This document shows, piece after piece, positions 41,420 through 51,500 of a DNA stretch of 64,000 nucleotides. The DNA is taken from assembly GCF_037860775.1 (NCBI RefSeq), contig NZ_JBBEWC010000016.1, forward strand, positions 46,769-110,768, in the 5' to 3' direction. The notes beneath the pieces are model-generated. The model did not search any database. It had not been told where the DNA came from and was given only the letters and a program-made list of their open reading frames with translations. A program made the position numbers and the translations under genes. The first letter of the stretch is position 1; every line of letters begins with the position of its first letter. Origin of the DNA: Emticicia soli (GTDB lineage: Bacteria; Bacteroidota; Bacteroidia; Cytophagales; Spirosomataceae).

Positions 41420-42427
41420 ATGTCAAAAATAAAAGTAGCTATTAATGGATTTGGCCGAATTGGTAGACTAGCCTACCGTCAAATTTATAACATGGACGGA
41501 ATCGATGTAGTTGCAATTAATGATTTAACAAGTCCATCAGTTCTAGCTCATTTACTAAAATATGACAGTGCTCAAGGTAGATTTGATGCAGATGTAAAAT
41601 CTACAGATAATAGCATTATTGTTAATGGAGAGGAAATCAAAATCTACGCTCAAAGAAATCCAGCTGAAATTGCTTGGGGAGCACATGAAGTTGATGTAGT
41701 TTTAGAATGTACAGGATTCTTTACAGATAAAGATAAAGCTGCTGCTCACTTAACTGCCGGAGCTAAAAGAGTAATTATCAGTGCTCCAGCAACTGGTGAC
41801 CTTAAAACTATTGTATTTAATGTAAATCATCAAATACTTGATGGCAGCGAGACTATCATTAGCTGTGCAAGCTGTACAACTAACTGCCTTGCTCCTATGG
41901 CTAAAACGCTTAACGATTCATTTGGTATTGTTCTTGGTAGCATGACAACAGTTCACGCTTATACTAACGACCAAAATACTTTAGATGCACCGCATCCAAA
42001 AGGTGATTTACGCAGAGCCAGAGCTGCAGCTGCTAACATCGTTCCTAATAGCACTGGTGCTGCAAAAGCTATCGGTTTAGTATTGCCTGAGTTAAAAGGT
42101 AAACTTGATGGCGGAGCGCAACGTGTTCCAACTATTACAGGTAGTTTGACAGAATTAGTAACTGTACTTGAGAAAAAAGTTACTGTTGATGAAGTAAATG
42201 CTGCTATGAAAGCTGCAAGCAACGAAAGCTTTGGTTATAACGAAGATGAAATTGTAAGTAGCGATATTATTGGTATTAACTTCGGTAGCTTGTTTGATGC
42301 AACTCAAACTAAAGTTGTTACTGTAGGCGATCAACAATTGGTAAAAACTATTAGCTGGTATGATAACGAAATGAGTTATGTAAGCCAACTAGTAAGAACC
42401 GTTAAATATTTTGCTACGCTAATATAG
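41420..42427 (+). CDS. gap: Glyceraldehyde-3-phosphate dehydrogenase
   Basis: This protein is 335 aa from the ATG at 41420 (MSKIKVAINGFGRIGRLAYR). The NAD-binding fold is followed by the catalytic motif SCASCTTNCLAP with Cys152, the HAYTNDQ segment and PHPKGDLRRARAAAANIVP. The Ser-Cys-Ala-Ser-Cys-Thr form replaces the usual S-N-A-S-C-T, leaving an extra Cys three residues before the catalytic one. It is the glycolytic or gluconeogenic NAD-dependent enzyme. A strong terminator follows. Confidence 0.95.
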   Translation: MSKIKVAINGFGRIGRLAYRQIYNMDGIDVVAINDLTSPSVLAHLLKYDSAQGRFDADVKSTDNSIIVNGEEIKIYAQRNPAEIAWGAHEVDVVLECTGFFTDKDKAAAHLTAGAKRVIISAPATGDLKTIVFNVNHQILDGSETIISCASCTTNCLAPMAKTLNDSFGIVLGSMTTVHAYTNDQNTLDAPHPKGDLRRARAAAANIVPNSTGAAKAIGLVLPELKGKLDGGAQRVPTITGSLTELVTVLEKKVTVDEVNAAMKAASNESFGYNEDEIVSSDIIGINFGSLFDATQTKVVTVGDQQLVKTISWYDNEMSYVSQLVRTVKYFATLI

Positions 42428-42443
42428 TATTTGTGTAGATGGC

Positions 42444-42487
42444 AAAAGGCCTATTTCGGGATTAAAAAATCTTGAAATAGGCCTTTT
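42444..42487. terminator. Bidirectional terminator between gap and trmB
   Basis: AAAAGGCCTATTTC pairs with GAAATAGGCCTTTT across a 16-nt loop between the convergent genes. Confidence 0.85.
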
Positions 42488-42491
42488 AGTT

Positions 42492-43145
42492 TTATGGCTT
42501 TGCAGCTAAATAGTTAATTTTAAAGCCTTTCTCTACAAAAAGTTTTTCGTAATGTGTAACAATATCAAAGTGTTCTGAAAGAAATTCTGAACTATAAAGG
42601 TCTGTAGTATGTCTCAAAATAGTATAATTTGCCTCTACAAAAGTGCCTAGAGAATACTCGAACAAACCACTATTATCTGTTTTAAAAAAGAAATCTCCAT
42701 CTGGCTTTAATACTTTTTTATACAAATTTAAATATGATACATTGGTCAATCTCTTCCTCTCTTCCTTATCTCTTGGTTGAGGATCCGGGTGAATCAACCA
42801 GATTTCATCTACTTCGTTTTCTTCAAAAAACTCTTCTAAAAAAGTAATCGGAGTTCTAAGAAAAGCGACATTACTTAAGCCCGCTTCTATTGCTCTTTTA
42901 CTACCTCGGGCAATTCTATCGCCTTTAATATCGATGCCTATAAAATTTTTCTCCGGGAACTTCTTTGCTAATCCTACCGAATACTCTCCTTTTCCGCAGG
43001 CGAGTTCTAATACAATTGGGTTATTATTTTTAAAATACTTTTCGCGCCATTGGCCTTTAATTGTCGTATATAGTTCTTTGCCTCTCTCTATTACATTGTC
43101 TGCCTGAGCATTATGTATGAACCGGGGTAATTTTTGCCTTGCCAC
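42492..43145 (-). CDS. trmB: tRNA (guanine46-N7)-methyltransferase
   Basis: This 217-aa protein shows the TrmB signatures PIVLELACGKGEYSVGLAKKFPEKNFIGIDIKG-type SAM site (LELACGKGEYS), GSKRAIEAGLSNVAFLR, and the family marker IWLIHPDPQPRDKEERKRL. It forms m7G46 in tRNA variable loops. The start is GTG at 43145, with no usable ATG upstream in frame. It lies 54 nt after folC on the same strand. Confidence 0.93.
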   Translation of the reverse strand: MARQKLPRFIHNAQADNVIERGKELYTTIKGQWREKYFKNNNPIVLELACGKGEYSVGLAKKFPEKNFIGIDIKGDRIARGSKRAIEAGLSNVAFLRTPITFLEEFFEENEVDEIWLIHPDPQPRDKEERKRLTNVSYLNLYKKVLKPDGDFFFKTDNSGLFEYSLGTFVEANYTILRHTTDLYSSEFLSEHFDIVTHYEKLFVEKGFKINYLAAKP

Positions 43146-43199
43146 TATCCTATTTATTAAAATTTATTTTATTTATTAAAAGTATTAAATGTTTTATTA

Positions 43200-44516
43200 T
43201 TATAATTCATTTAGTTCAGCCACTACAAATGTACTTCCGCCGACATAGATAAAGTCGTTTTCAGAGGCAATTTCTCTTACTTTTTTCAATGAATCATTAA
43301 CGCTGAGAATTGAATATCCAGTAATACCTATCGACTCAGCTATTTTTATTAAATTCTCAGCGGGCATAGAACGAGGCGAATTTGCTTCACAAAAATAGAA
43401 ACTTGCATCCTTAGGGAATAATTGCAAAATCTCCTTTACATTTTTGTCCTTTACAAACCCTAAAATAAAATGCTTCTTTCCGTTAAGGTATCCGCTGTCA
43501 AATAGTTTATCTATCTGGTTGAGTGCAATCTGGAGTCCATGCTCATTATGGCCTGTATCACATATGGTGAGTGGCTTGTTATATAATACTTGCCAACGTC
43601 CCTTTAACCTGGTAAGCGCAACTACCTCCTCTATGCCTTTCGCTAAGGCTGAATCACTAATAACAAATCCTATTTCCTTAAGAATTGATACTGCCTGAAA
43701 AACCCCAGTCAGATTTTTAAGCTGATAGATACCAATCAACTGAGACCGTAGTCCATCAAATATTTTCTTATCATGCTTATATACATCTACAGTTAAACTT
43801 AAGTTATCAGAAAACTTCTTATCATTCTCAACCACTCTGAATGCATCTTCTGCAAAAAAGATAGGAGCCTTTTCTTGTTGGGACTTTTGAATAAATACTG
43901 ATTTTGTTTCAAGATGACTTTCTGAAATTACAACAGGGATATTGTGTTTGATAATACCTGCTTTCTCTGTCGCTATTTTAGGAAGTGTATTACCTAAAAC
44001 ATCCATATGATCAAAGCCTATATTAGTTATCATAGAAAGCTCTGGCATAATGATATTTGTAGAATCCAGCCTACCTCCTAGCCCAACTTCAATAACTGCT
44101 ATATCTACATTTTCCTTAGCAAAGAAATCGAAAGCTATTGCAACGCTAAGCTCAAAAAAAGAGGGTCTTAACTCTTCTATAAACAATTTATGTTCTTTAA
44201 CAAATGCTACAACCTTCGCTTTTTCAATTGATACACCATCTATTCTGAATCTTTCGGTATAATCTTTTAAATGAGGAGAAGTGTACAGGCCGGTTTTATA
44301 ACCCGCGCTCTGCAGTATAGCCGCCATATAGTGCGAAGTACTCCCCTTACCATTTGTACCTGCTATATGTATGCTTCTAAATTTTTTATGAGGATTACCC
44401 AAATACTCGCACATAGCAAGCGTATTACTTAAACCCGGTTTAAATGCTTTAGCCCCCTCTCTATGGAAAACAGGGAGCATTGCGTATAAATAATCGATTG
44501 TTTCTTCGTAAGTCAT
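43200..44516 (-). CDS. folC: Folylpolyglutamate synthase / dihydrofolate synthase FolC
   Basis: This protein is 438 aa from the ATG at 44516. The Mur-ligase-like ATP site is IHIAGTNGKGSTSHYMAAILQ, with the flexible loop KTGLYTSPHLKDYTERFRIDG and the VGLGGRLDSTNII block typical of FolC. The C-terminal domain starts near TRLKGRWQV and has ICDTGHNEHGL. It adds glutamate to (dihydro)folate/pteroate in the cytoplasm. It comes last in the envelope gene cluster, behind an attenuator-like hairpin. Confidence 0.93.
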   Translation of the reverse strand: MTYEETIDYLYAMLPVFHREGAKAFKPGLSNTLAMCEYLGNPHKKFRSIHIAGTNGKGSTSHYMAAILQSAGYKTGLYTSPHLKDYTERFRIDGVSIEKAKVVAFVKEHKLFIEELRPSFFELSVAIAFDFFAKENVDIAVIEVGLGGRLDSTNIIMPELSMITNIGFDHMDVLGNTLPKIATEKAGIIKHNIPVVISESHLETKSVFIQKSQQEKAPIFFAEDAFRVVENDKKFSDNLSLTVDVYKHDKKIFDGLRSQLIGIYQLKNLTGVFQAVSILKEIGFVISDSALAKGIEEVVALTRLKGRWQVLYNKPLTICDTGHNEHGLQIALNQIDKLFDSGYLNGKKHFILGFVKDKNVKEILQLFPKDASFYFCEANSPRSMPAENLIKIAESIGITGYSILSVNDSLKKVREIASENDFIYVGGSTFVVAELNEL

Positions 44517-44528
44517 TACCAATAAAAA

Positions 44529-44551
44529 AAGGTGATTGAAACAATCACCTT
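44529..44551 (-). terminator. Short hairpin between tonB-like gene and folC
   Basis: AAGGTGATTG pairs with CAATCACCTT around a 3-nt loop, followed in the leftward direction by TTTTT. It lies 13 nt before the folC start. Confidence 0.65.
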
Positions 44552-44612
44552 AATGTTTAATTACAAAATTAATAAAGATTCGTTAATTTCTTGTTTGGGT
44601 ATTACTTCTTTA

Positions 44613-45620
44613 TTAATTGCCGGACTGAATATTAATTGTAATAGTACCACTTGCTCGTGGTGGAGGTGTACCTGCCGGAGTTAGTACCGAACTTAATTTT
44701 TGTTGAATATAGTTCTTATAGAAATTCTGTACTGCCGGGCTAACTGTTGATTCTATTACGCTTATACCTACCACATCACCTGAATCATCGACTGTAACCT
44801 TGAAAACAATTTTACCAGTTTCGCTTGAACCATCATTTGGCAGAGAAAGTTTCTTTTTATTCCAACCACTCAAACCACCGATTGATGCTCCTGAACCTCC
44901 GCCTTTACCAGGATTACCATATAAGCTTTTTCCATCTAGTGTGCCTCTTGGATCTCCCTTATCTCCTACTTCACCTTTCTTTCCATCACCATTGTTATTT
45001 CCTCCTATACCATCTCTTGTTCCTATCGTTCCGTTAGAATTAGAGTTTGAGCCATTTGCACCGTTTGAACCTTTAGTGCCTTTTTTAAATAACGAACCAT
45101 CATCCACGGTTCTCTTTGGCGGTTCATGCTTTGGTGTTTCTGGTCTAGGCGTTTCAGCCTTCGTTTTTGTTTCTACCGGAGAAGGTTTTACATCTGGTTT
45201 TGTTTCAATCTTTTTGCTAGGCTTCTCAACTTCTTTTTCTACTACCGGGCTTTCAACTTTTGATGTTATAACCGGCTTTGCAGGAGCCTCTTTTACTTTA
45301 ACCTTTACAGGCTTCTCTGCTACAGGTGGAGGTGTTACAACCGGTTTTACTTTTAGAGGTTTCGCTTCTTCCTCTTTCGCTGCTGGTTTTACATCATAGT
45401 TATTAGGAGAGGGATTTGCCTTGTTTGTGGTCTGAATATCTCCTGAGCCTACCAGATCAATTCCATAGTTTAACTCTACACCTTCAGGCTCTTCCGGAGG
45501 TGTGTACATTAATTTCAGAAAAAAAAGAACTGCTAGAAAAACACCATAAATTGCTATACTTATCGCAAAAGCAAGTGGCTGAGTTTTTTTATTGTCTTCG
45601 GTGAGAGTTGCGGTTTGCAT
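44613..45620 (-). CDS. TonB-family energy transducer with glycine-rich collagen-like linker
   Basis: This 335-aa protein has one N-terminal transmembrane helix (PLAFAISIAIYGVFLAVLFFL), a Pro/Lys/Glu-rich periplasm-spanning region (residues about 60-170), a Gly/Asn/Asp-rich collagen-like stretch (residues about 175-245, many Gly-X-Y triplets) and a C-terminal TonB-like domain (TGKIVFKVTVDDSGDVVGISVIESTVSP). It would pass proton-motive energy to outer-membrane receptors. It lies downstream of an outer-membrane barrel gene in the same cluster. Confidence 0.8.
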   Translation of the reverse strand: MQTATLTEDNKKTQPLAFAISIAIYGVFLAVLFFLKLMYTPPEEPEGVELNYGIDLVGSGDIQTTNKANPSPNNYDVKPAAKEEEAKPLKVKPVVTPPPVAEKPVKVKVKEAPAKPVITSKVESPVVEKEVEKPSKKIETKPDVKPSPVETKTKAETPRPETPKHEPPKRTVDDGSLFKKGTKGSNGANGSNSNSNGTIGTRDGIGGNNNGDGKKGEVGDKGDPRGTLDGKSLYGNPGKGGGSGASIGGLSGWNKKKLSLPNDGSSETGKIVFKVTVDDSGDVVGISVIESTVSPAVQNFYKNYIQQKLSSVLTPAGTPPPRASGTITINIQSGN

Positions 45621-45657
45621 TAAAGAAAATATTTTTTTGTGAATATTAGCTTACAAA

Positions 45658-45686
45658 AAAACCTGTAAGGGTTGCTTACAGGTTTT
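45658..45686 (-). terminator. Hairpin between HU-SPOR and tonB-like genes
   Basis: AAAACCTGTAAG pairs with CTTACAGGTTTT around a 5-nt loop and is followed leftward by TTTTGTAA. Confidence 0.65.
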
Positions 45687-45704
45687 AATTATATAGAAAA
45701 CTTA

Positions 45705-46823
45705 TTACTTACTTTTTACGATCGCTGGTTTTTCGCCAATCAGTGCTTTATGTCTTTGAGCAATTATTTGAGCCTCTTCAAAAGAATCAGCGTCTGCTGC
45801 TATCACTTTCATAAGTTCACCAAACTGAACAACTCTTGGAGAGAAACCATTTTTCAGTAAATTAGCACTTAGCTTTTCTACGTTTTCTTTACTTTTAAAA
45901 ATCCCTGAAACAATCAAATAACGCTTATCTGAATTATTTATTGTTACTACAGATTCATTGCTTGGTACTGGTTCTACTAGTTTTTCTGTTTTCTTTACTT
46001 CCGGAACAAGCTCCTCAGTTTTAGTAACAACTTCAGCTTTAGGTTTTGCTATTTCTTTCTTTTCTTCTAAACCTTCCTTTTTATCAAAAACAGGTTTAAT
46101 GATATCGTACTCAGAAGAATTAACTTTATCCTGAGCTTCAACTTTTCTTACTGCTTCTTCTCTCTTAGGTATATAATCTAAAGGATTAAAGCTACTTCTG
46201 GTTGCATTTTCATTGCCCTTAGAGTTTGAAAACAAAACAAGAAAAAGGCCAGACGATAACAGTAGTACTGGCAAAGAATACAGAACGTAAGTCCATTTTG
46301 AATGAGTTCCCGTAGTTGAATATGCATTGTTGTGCACTAGCAAGTCTTCTTCTTCTCCCTCAAACGTGTGACTTAAGGTATAGTTTTGTTTTTCAATTTT
46401 CCGTGGAAATATACTATCAAAGCCAAAGCTTTCACTAAAGAAATTATTCCGACGGTCTGGATCAAAAACTAAATTGTTTTCTTCGTTCAATGAGAAGTCT
46501 CCTATTCTGTCGAAATGGAAGGATTTCTCGTTGGCCAGCGAAACTTTAATTTCACTAACGAAATTATGAATAGTTCTTTTCGCTTCATCAATTGTTACAC
46601 TTTCTCTCCTAGAAATATAAGTAGCCAAAAGGCCATCATCCTGCTTTAAAATCTCGTTAAAAGCAATTCGTTTCTGAGGAGGCATGAGCGAACCACTGAT
46701 ATCATTAAAACTTGATGGCATGTAATTAGCAATGAAAGCTCCGAAATTCGGAACTGTCACGTAATCATGCTCATAAAGTAGTGTTCTGATGTATTCTGCA
46801 ACAGGCTTCATAGGGCTTAACAT
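45705..46823 (-). CDS. HU-domain / transmembrane / SPOR-domain protein
   Basis: This 372-aa protein starts with a bacterial HU-like domain of the CCDC81 type (residues 1-125; YVTVPNFGAFIANY and RIAFNEILKQDDGLLATYIS are diagnostic). A single transmembrane helix follows (about residues 178-199, YSLPVLLLSSGLFLVLF), then a Lys/Glu-rich linker and a C-terminal SPOR domain (about residues 295-370, RYLIVSGIFKSKENVEKL). SPOR domains bind denuded septal peptidoglycan. The layout would link a cytoplasmic DNA-binding-type fold to the cell wall; the HU part may instead bind protein. Confidence 0.85.
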   Translation of the reverse strand: MLSPMKPVAEYIRTLLYEHDYVTVPNFGAFIANYMPSSFNDISGSLMPPQKRIAFNEILKQDDGLLATYISRRESVTIDEAKRTIHNFVSEIKVSLANEKSFHFDRIGDFSLNEENNLVFDPDRRNNFFSESFGFDSIFPRKIEKQNYTLSHTFEGEEEDLLVHNNAYSTTGTHSKWTYVLYSLPVLLLSSGLFLVLFSNSKGNENATRSSFNPLDYIPKREEAVRKVEAQDKVNSSEYDIIKPVFDKKEGLEEKKEIAKPKAEVVTKTEELVPEVKKTEKLVEPVPSNESVVTINNSDKRYLIVSGIFKSKENVEKLSANLLKNGFSPRVVQFGELMKVIAADADSFEEAQIIAQRHKALIGEKPAIVKSK

Positions 46824-46850
46824 GATTTTGGGAGCAATCTTTATGCTAAG

Positions 46851-48545
46851 TTAAAATGAAAAATTGAGACCTACAAGAAAATTTAAACCTTGTTGCGGAT
46901 AATAGAGAAATCTTTCGTAGTTCCTCCCTAATATGTTATTCAATTTAACAAAAGCAGTAAACTGTTTTGTAAATAGATAATCAAATTCTGCGTTTATGTC
47001 TACGAAGCCTTTATTCTTAACTATCTCTTGTGTTGTTGGGTTTCTGGCATAGGTATCGCCAAAATAATACAAGTCAAGATTAGCCAACAAACGATCAGAA
47101 ACAATTAGAGTATTACCCCATTTGGCTGTAATAAGAGGGCGATGGAACGGTTTTTCGAAACTTCTTCTCTGATAGTGATTAAAATCGGTTTTAAGGTATG
47201 TTCGCCACATTTCAACAGGTTGATAATTCAATTGTAAAACCACATTGAAATATTGAGTTTTAAGGCTATCATATAATATATTGAACTTTGCCGTATCACC
47301 TAAAGCCTCACCAAAGTCTGGGGTATAGTTGTTAAAATAATATAAATCTTTATAGTAACCCATTGCACCTCTCAGGTTAAAGCTAAATCCTTTTCCTATA
47401 TCGCCTTTACCACCTACATAGAATTCCTGACTTTTCTCGGTATTCATTAATCTAACCTGAGATTTAAGATAAGGGTTTTCCGTAAGCATTGTACCTAATG
47501 TGTTTCTTACTATGTCGCCATCCATCCCTGCAAAAATATAAAACATACTTGGTGATTTATACGTTAGCTCCAAAGTCGGAAAACCTTTAGTGCGGTCTAT
47601 TCCTTTTATCTGGTCAAATTCGTTTACAGCTCTAAAACCAATGCTTGCTCCGAAACTATTGAAATTAAGACGGAAAGAAGGTTTTACTCTGAAAAGATTT
47701 CTTTTATCTACTTCTAAATCACTTCTTTGTGTAATAAAAGCATCTCCTTCTATTACGGCTACAAACTTATCGTTGATTATAGGGAAGAAAGCATTAAAGT
47801 TTGATGCCCAATCTGTTTCGTGTGCGCCGTAGATATTTTTTAAGGATTTTAAACTTGTTTTTACAGAATAATCTACTTTCGGATTTGGCGCAGTATTCTC
47901 AAAACCAACATTAAACTGTACGATATTCAATACCTGGCGAATATCTTTACGGTCTAGGTCTTCACGTGGTCGTTGATACCCATAAAAATAGTACTGGTCT
48001 CTATTATAATTAATCCCTGCATTTACCTGAATTTTCTGTCCCAAATATTTACCTGTAATTTCGGCTTTGTCATACATATTTGCAGAGTTTTTACCATCAA
48101 CAGGACCACGAACTGTAGAATTATGATAAGCATGGACACCTATAATCATATTGTTTTCCTGATTTGTATTCAAGAAAACTTCTCCAAGTAAGCGGCCATA
48201 GTTACCTGCACCAACTGTTACATAATTATTATAAGTTTCGGTCTCCTCTGGTTTCTTTCCGCCATCAGGTGCAACTACATTAGGGCTAAACTTCACTTCT
48301 TCAACACCTTTAGGTTTACGGTCGAAAAAAGTATATTTCATTTGCTTGCCTTCAGTATTTGATTTGATGGGTGGAATTTTCTCAAATACGCGGTTAGCCG
48401 GAGGTAGTTCAACTTTACGGTCTTTCGTGATAATGATATCGTCATCAATTTGTGCAAACGACGGAAACACTACTAAACTCAGACCAGAAATTAATGCAAG
48501 ACTATATATTGTTTTTTTATGTTTTGTTTGAATCGGGAATTTCAT
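46851..48545 (-). CDS. TonB-dependent-receptor-like outer-membrane beta-barrel protein
   Basis: This 564-aa protein has a signal peptide (ending VFPSFAQ), a 60-residue linker, and then alternating strands typical of an outer-membrane barrel (YNNYVTVGAGNYGRLLGEVF, FLYYPQQGLNFLVGLNFSF), ending in the aromatic Phe expected of barrel proteins. Its strands resemble TonB-dependent receptors, but it is shorter than most and I see no plug domain, so ligand-gated transport is uncertain. It lies 55 nt upstream of the HU-SPOR gene's start. Confidence 0.7.
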   Translation of the reverse strand: MKFPIQTKHKKTIYSLALISGLSLVVFPSFAQIDDDIIITKDRKVELPPANRVFEKIPPIKSNTEGKQMKYTFFDRKPKGVEEVKFSPNVVAPDGGKKPEETETYNNYVTVGAGNYGRLLGEVFLNTNQENNMIIGVHAYHNSTVRGPVDGKNSANMYDKAEITGKYLGQKIQVNAGINYNRDQYYFYGYQRPREDLDRKDIRQVLNIVQFNVGFENTAPNPKVDYSVKTSLKSLKNIYGAHETDWASNFNAFFPIINDKFVAVIEGDAFITQRSDLEVDKRNLFRVKPSFRLNFNSFGASIGFRAVNEFDQIKGIDRTKGFPTLELTYKSPSMFYIFAGMDGDIVRNTLGTMLTENPYLKSQVRLMNTEKSQEFYVGGKGDIGKGFSFNLRGAMGYYKDLYYFNNYTPDFGEALGDTAKFNILYDSLKTQYFNVVLQLNYQPVEMWRTYLKTDFNHYQRRSFEKPFHRPLITAKWGNTLIVSDRLLANLDLYYFGDTYARNPTTQEIVKNKGFVDINAEFDYLFTKQFTAFVKLNNILGRNYERFLYYPQQGLNFLVGLNFSF

Positions 48546-48597
48546 AGAGAAATATTTTAAATGTTCTGGAAAATAACTAGAAAAGCATCTTTGTCAA

Positions 48598-51500
48598 TTA
48601 CTCTTTATTTTCAATTTCTTTCATTTTTTTCTTAGCTAAATCAATTGTCTCCGGTGTTTCAGAGTTCTCGATAATCGATTTAAGCGTTGCTTTCGCCATG
48701 AAATAATCATTAAGACCGACATAGTTATCTGCAATTAATATAAACCCTCTCTCATACCAATACAAGAAGTCAGAAAACTGCTGTGCAAGCTCTTGGGCTG
48801 TCTTGATTGACTCTTTATACTTCTTAGAACGATATTGCATATCTGCGATGAAAAACTGGGCTTCTGCGCCGTTATTATCTTTAGCCATTGCAATCGTTTT
48901 CTTGAATTCTTCTTCGGCACGGGTAAAATCATTTTTTGCCATGTAAGCTTTACCGATATACAGTTGTGCTTTATTAGAAGCACCCATTACAATATTCCCT
49001 CCGTTATTGATAATTTCTCTTGCATAAACAATTACTGAATCCTGGTTACCTGAGAAATAATAAGCATCAGTAAGCCCTTGCCACGCTGTAACTATATCAC
49101 GCTTATTGGCAGATGAAACGATTACTGCACGGTAGTTTGTAATTGCATTCTTATAGTTTTTAGAAGATGCCTCTAAACTTGCAGCTCTTAACGCCGATTT
49201 TGTAACAAAGCTTGTGCGGTTATCGTTAATTACCTGATTATAATATTTCAAGGCATTTGGTTTATCGTTAAGAATGTAATAAGAATCAGCCAGATAGTAT
49301 TTAGCTTCATACATATTAGACGTTCTCGGGTAATTGTTTATAAACTTTAAAAGAGCAGTTACAGCCTTATCGTATTTTTCATTTAGATAAAGATTTTTAG
49401 CTGTTTCATACTCAAGTGTTTCAACCGAACCATTATCAGGATTGCTTTTTTTATACTCATCAATAATCGACGAGAACTCTTCAGAACGTCCTAATGTATT
49501 CAATGTTTCTTGCAAACCTAAAAGTGCGTTTTCGGCCACATCTGTTTTACCGTATCTTATTACAATAACCTTGTAGTCAGTCAATGCCGCTTCGTAGTTT
49601 TTAAGATTACCATAGGCTAGTGCTCGCTTCAATAATGCCTGTGGAATAAGGCTGCTTTTAGGGCGTTCACGCACCATTTTACTTAATAGATTAACCGCAC
49701 TTTGGTAATTGCCTTTATCGAGCTCCAGAGAGGCATTCTGAAACCATGCATCATCAACTAATCTTGAATTAGGATACTGTGTACCTATTCTATCAAAGAT
49801 TTGTAAAGCCTCCTGGTTTCTGCCTAAGAATGTAAGTGTAAGAGCCTTTTGATACATGGCATAGTCTTTCTCAGTTCTATTTTCTTTGATGGCCAAATCA
49901 TAATATCTAAGTGCTTCATCGTAATTTTTAATGGCCAGATTAGAATCTCCAATTCTCACTATTGCATCTTCATAATTTTGAAGATTTGATTCATCTTTAC
50001 GAACCTTTATGAAATCTTTGAAATAATTTGCGGCTTGTTTATAGTCTTTGTTATTATAATTTAGGTAGCCCAGAGCGTATTTACTTTTTTGTTTTAAAGC
50101 TTCGCTGCTACTGTTACTAATAATACTTCTGTAGTATTCTCCGGCCTCCGGAAGTTTTGCGGCATAAGCTGCCTCAGCTTTCCAAAAAGTAGCATTCTGT
50201 TTTAACTCATTATCAATAGGTTGCGTAAGCGATTTATCAAAATACTGAATTGCTCTTGTGTATCTTTCAGCATTGAAATCTAAAACACCCTGACTATAAG
50301 CCAGTTTCTGATAAGCAGCATTAAGTTTTGGCGAGCGCTTCTTCAAACCTTCGATGTATGTAATAGCCTGCGCATAGTTATTGGCATCAAACATTACATC
50401 GCTCATTACCTCACTTGCTTCATCTTCGTATTTCCCGCCAGGATAATTCTTTAGATAACTTTCGAGTTCGGTTATACCTTGCTGGCTATTGCCTAAATCA
50501 ATGGCTACTTTGGCATAATTAAACTGAGATTCTTCCTGAATGATTTTATCGAATGTCGCAGCTTTTGCTCTTTCGAATGCAGCAAGAGCCGCATTCAGGT
50601 CATTTGCTTGTAAGGAAGAAATCCCCAAATAATAAGCGGCTTGCTGACCTAATTCATTGTTTTGTCCTGCTATTTTCTTAAAGTTTTCAATTGCCTTGGT
50701 ATAGTTTTCAGTTTTGTAAAGACTATAGGCATGTCTGAATGTTACCTGATTAGAAACAGTTCCTTTTCTGAAAGTCCGGAATCTATCATAATATTTAGCC
50801 GCTTTTGCAAAATCATCTCTGAAATAACAAACCTCTGCTGTAACCAGGCACATATCGTCTATTTTGCGGCCATTTGGCTTTTCAATAATTGGCTCGGTGT
50901 AGGCCAGAAGTTCATCATATCGTTTTTCAACATAAAGAATATTGGCAATCCAATTCGGAATTTCTGTTTTGTAAGGGCTTACGCTCTCTACTTTCTTTAG
51001 GTCAGACAAAGCAGCATTGTAGTCAGCATTTTTATAATTAATAACCCCCGAATAATAGTAAGCATGAATCGAATAATCAGACGCCACACTTTTTACTTCA
51101 TTAAATAAAGGCAAAGCTTTAGTGTAGTCATTAGTCTGATAATACGATACCGCAAGTTTATATTTAAACTCTAATGCTGTTAGTGATGTAGAATTAGCTT
51201 TAACAGCTTTTTCGAGATACTGAATAGCTCGGTTATAATCACCTTGTTCATAAAAGTAATTCCCCAGGTCGCCATAGATTACTTTAGCTTTTGGGTGGTC
51301 AGAATGGTTAATAACAAATCTTTCTATTTCGATGTCGGCATCTGGAGCCTTCACATACAAACCTGCCAAAGCTGAATAATACTCGGCATTGGTGAGATTA
51401 AACTCATTGGCACTCAAAGACTTTTGTGTGGCATTGATGTAATGTTTAAATTCGTCTCGTGAAGGCGCATACACTTTTTTCTGAAAGAGCTCTATACCTT

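Noticed and set aside
44800..45399. 199-codon rightward frame opposite the TonB gene
   Set aside because: It is a Pro/Phe/Ser-rich shadow of the low-complexity Gly/Lys-rich TonB linker on the opposite strand.
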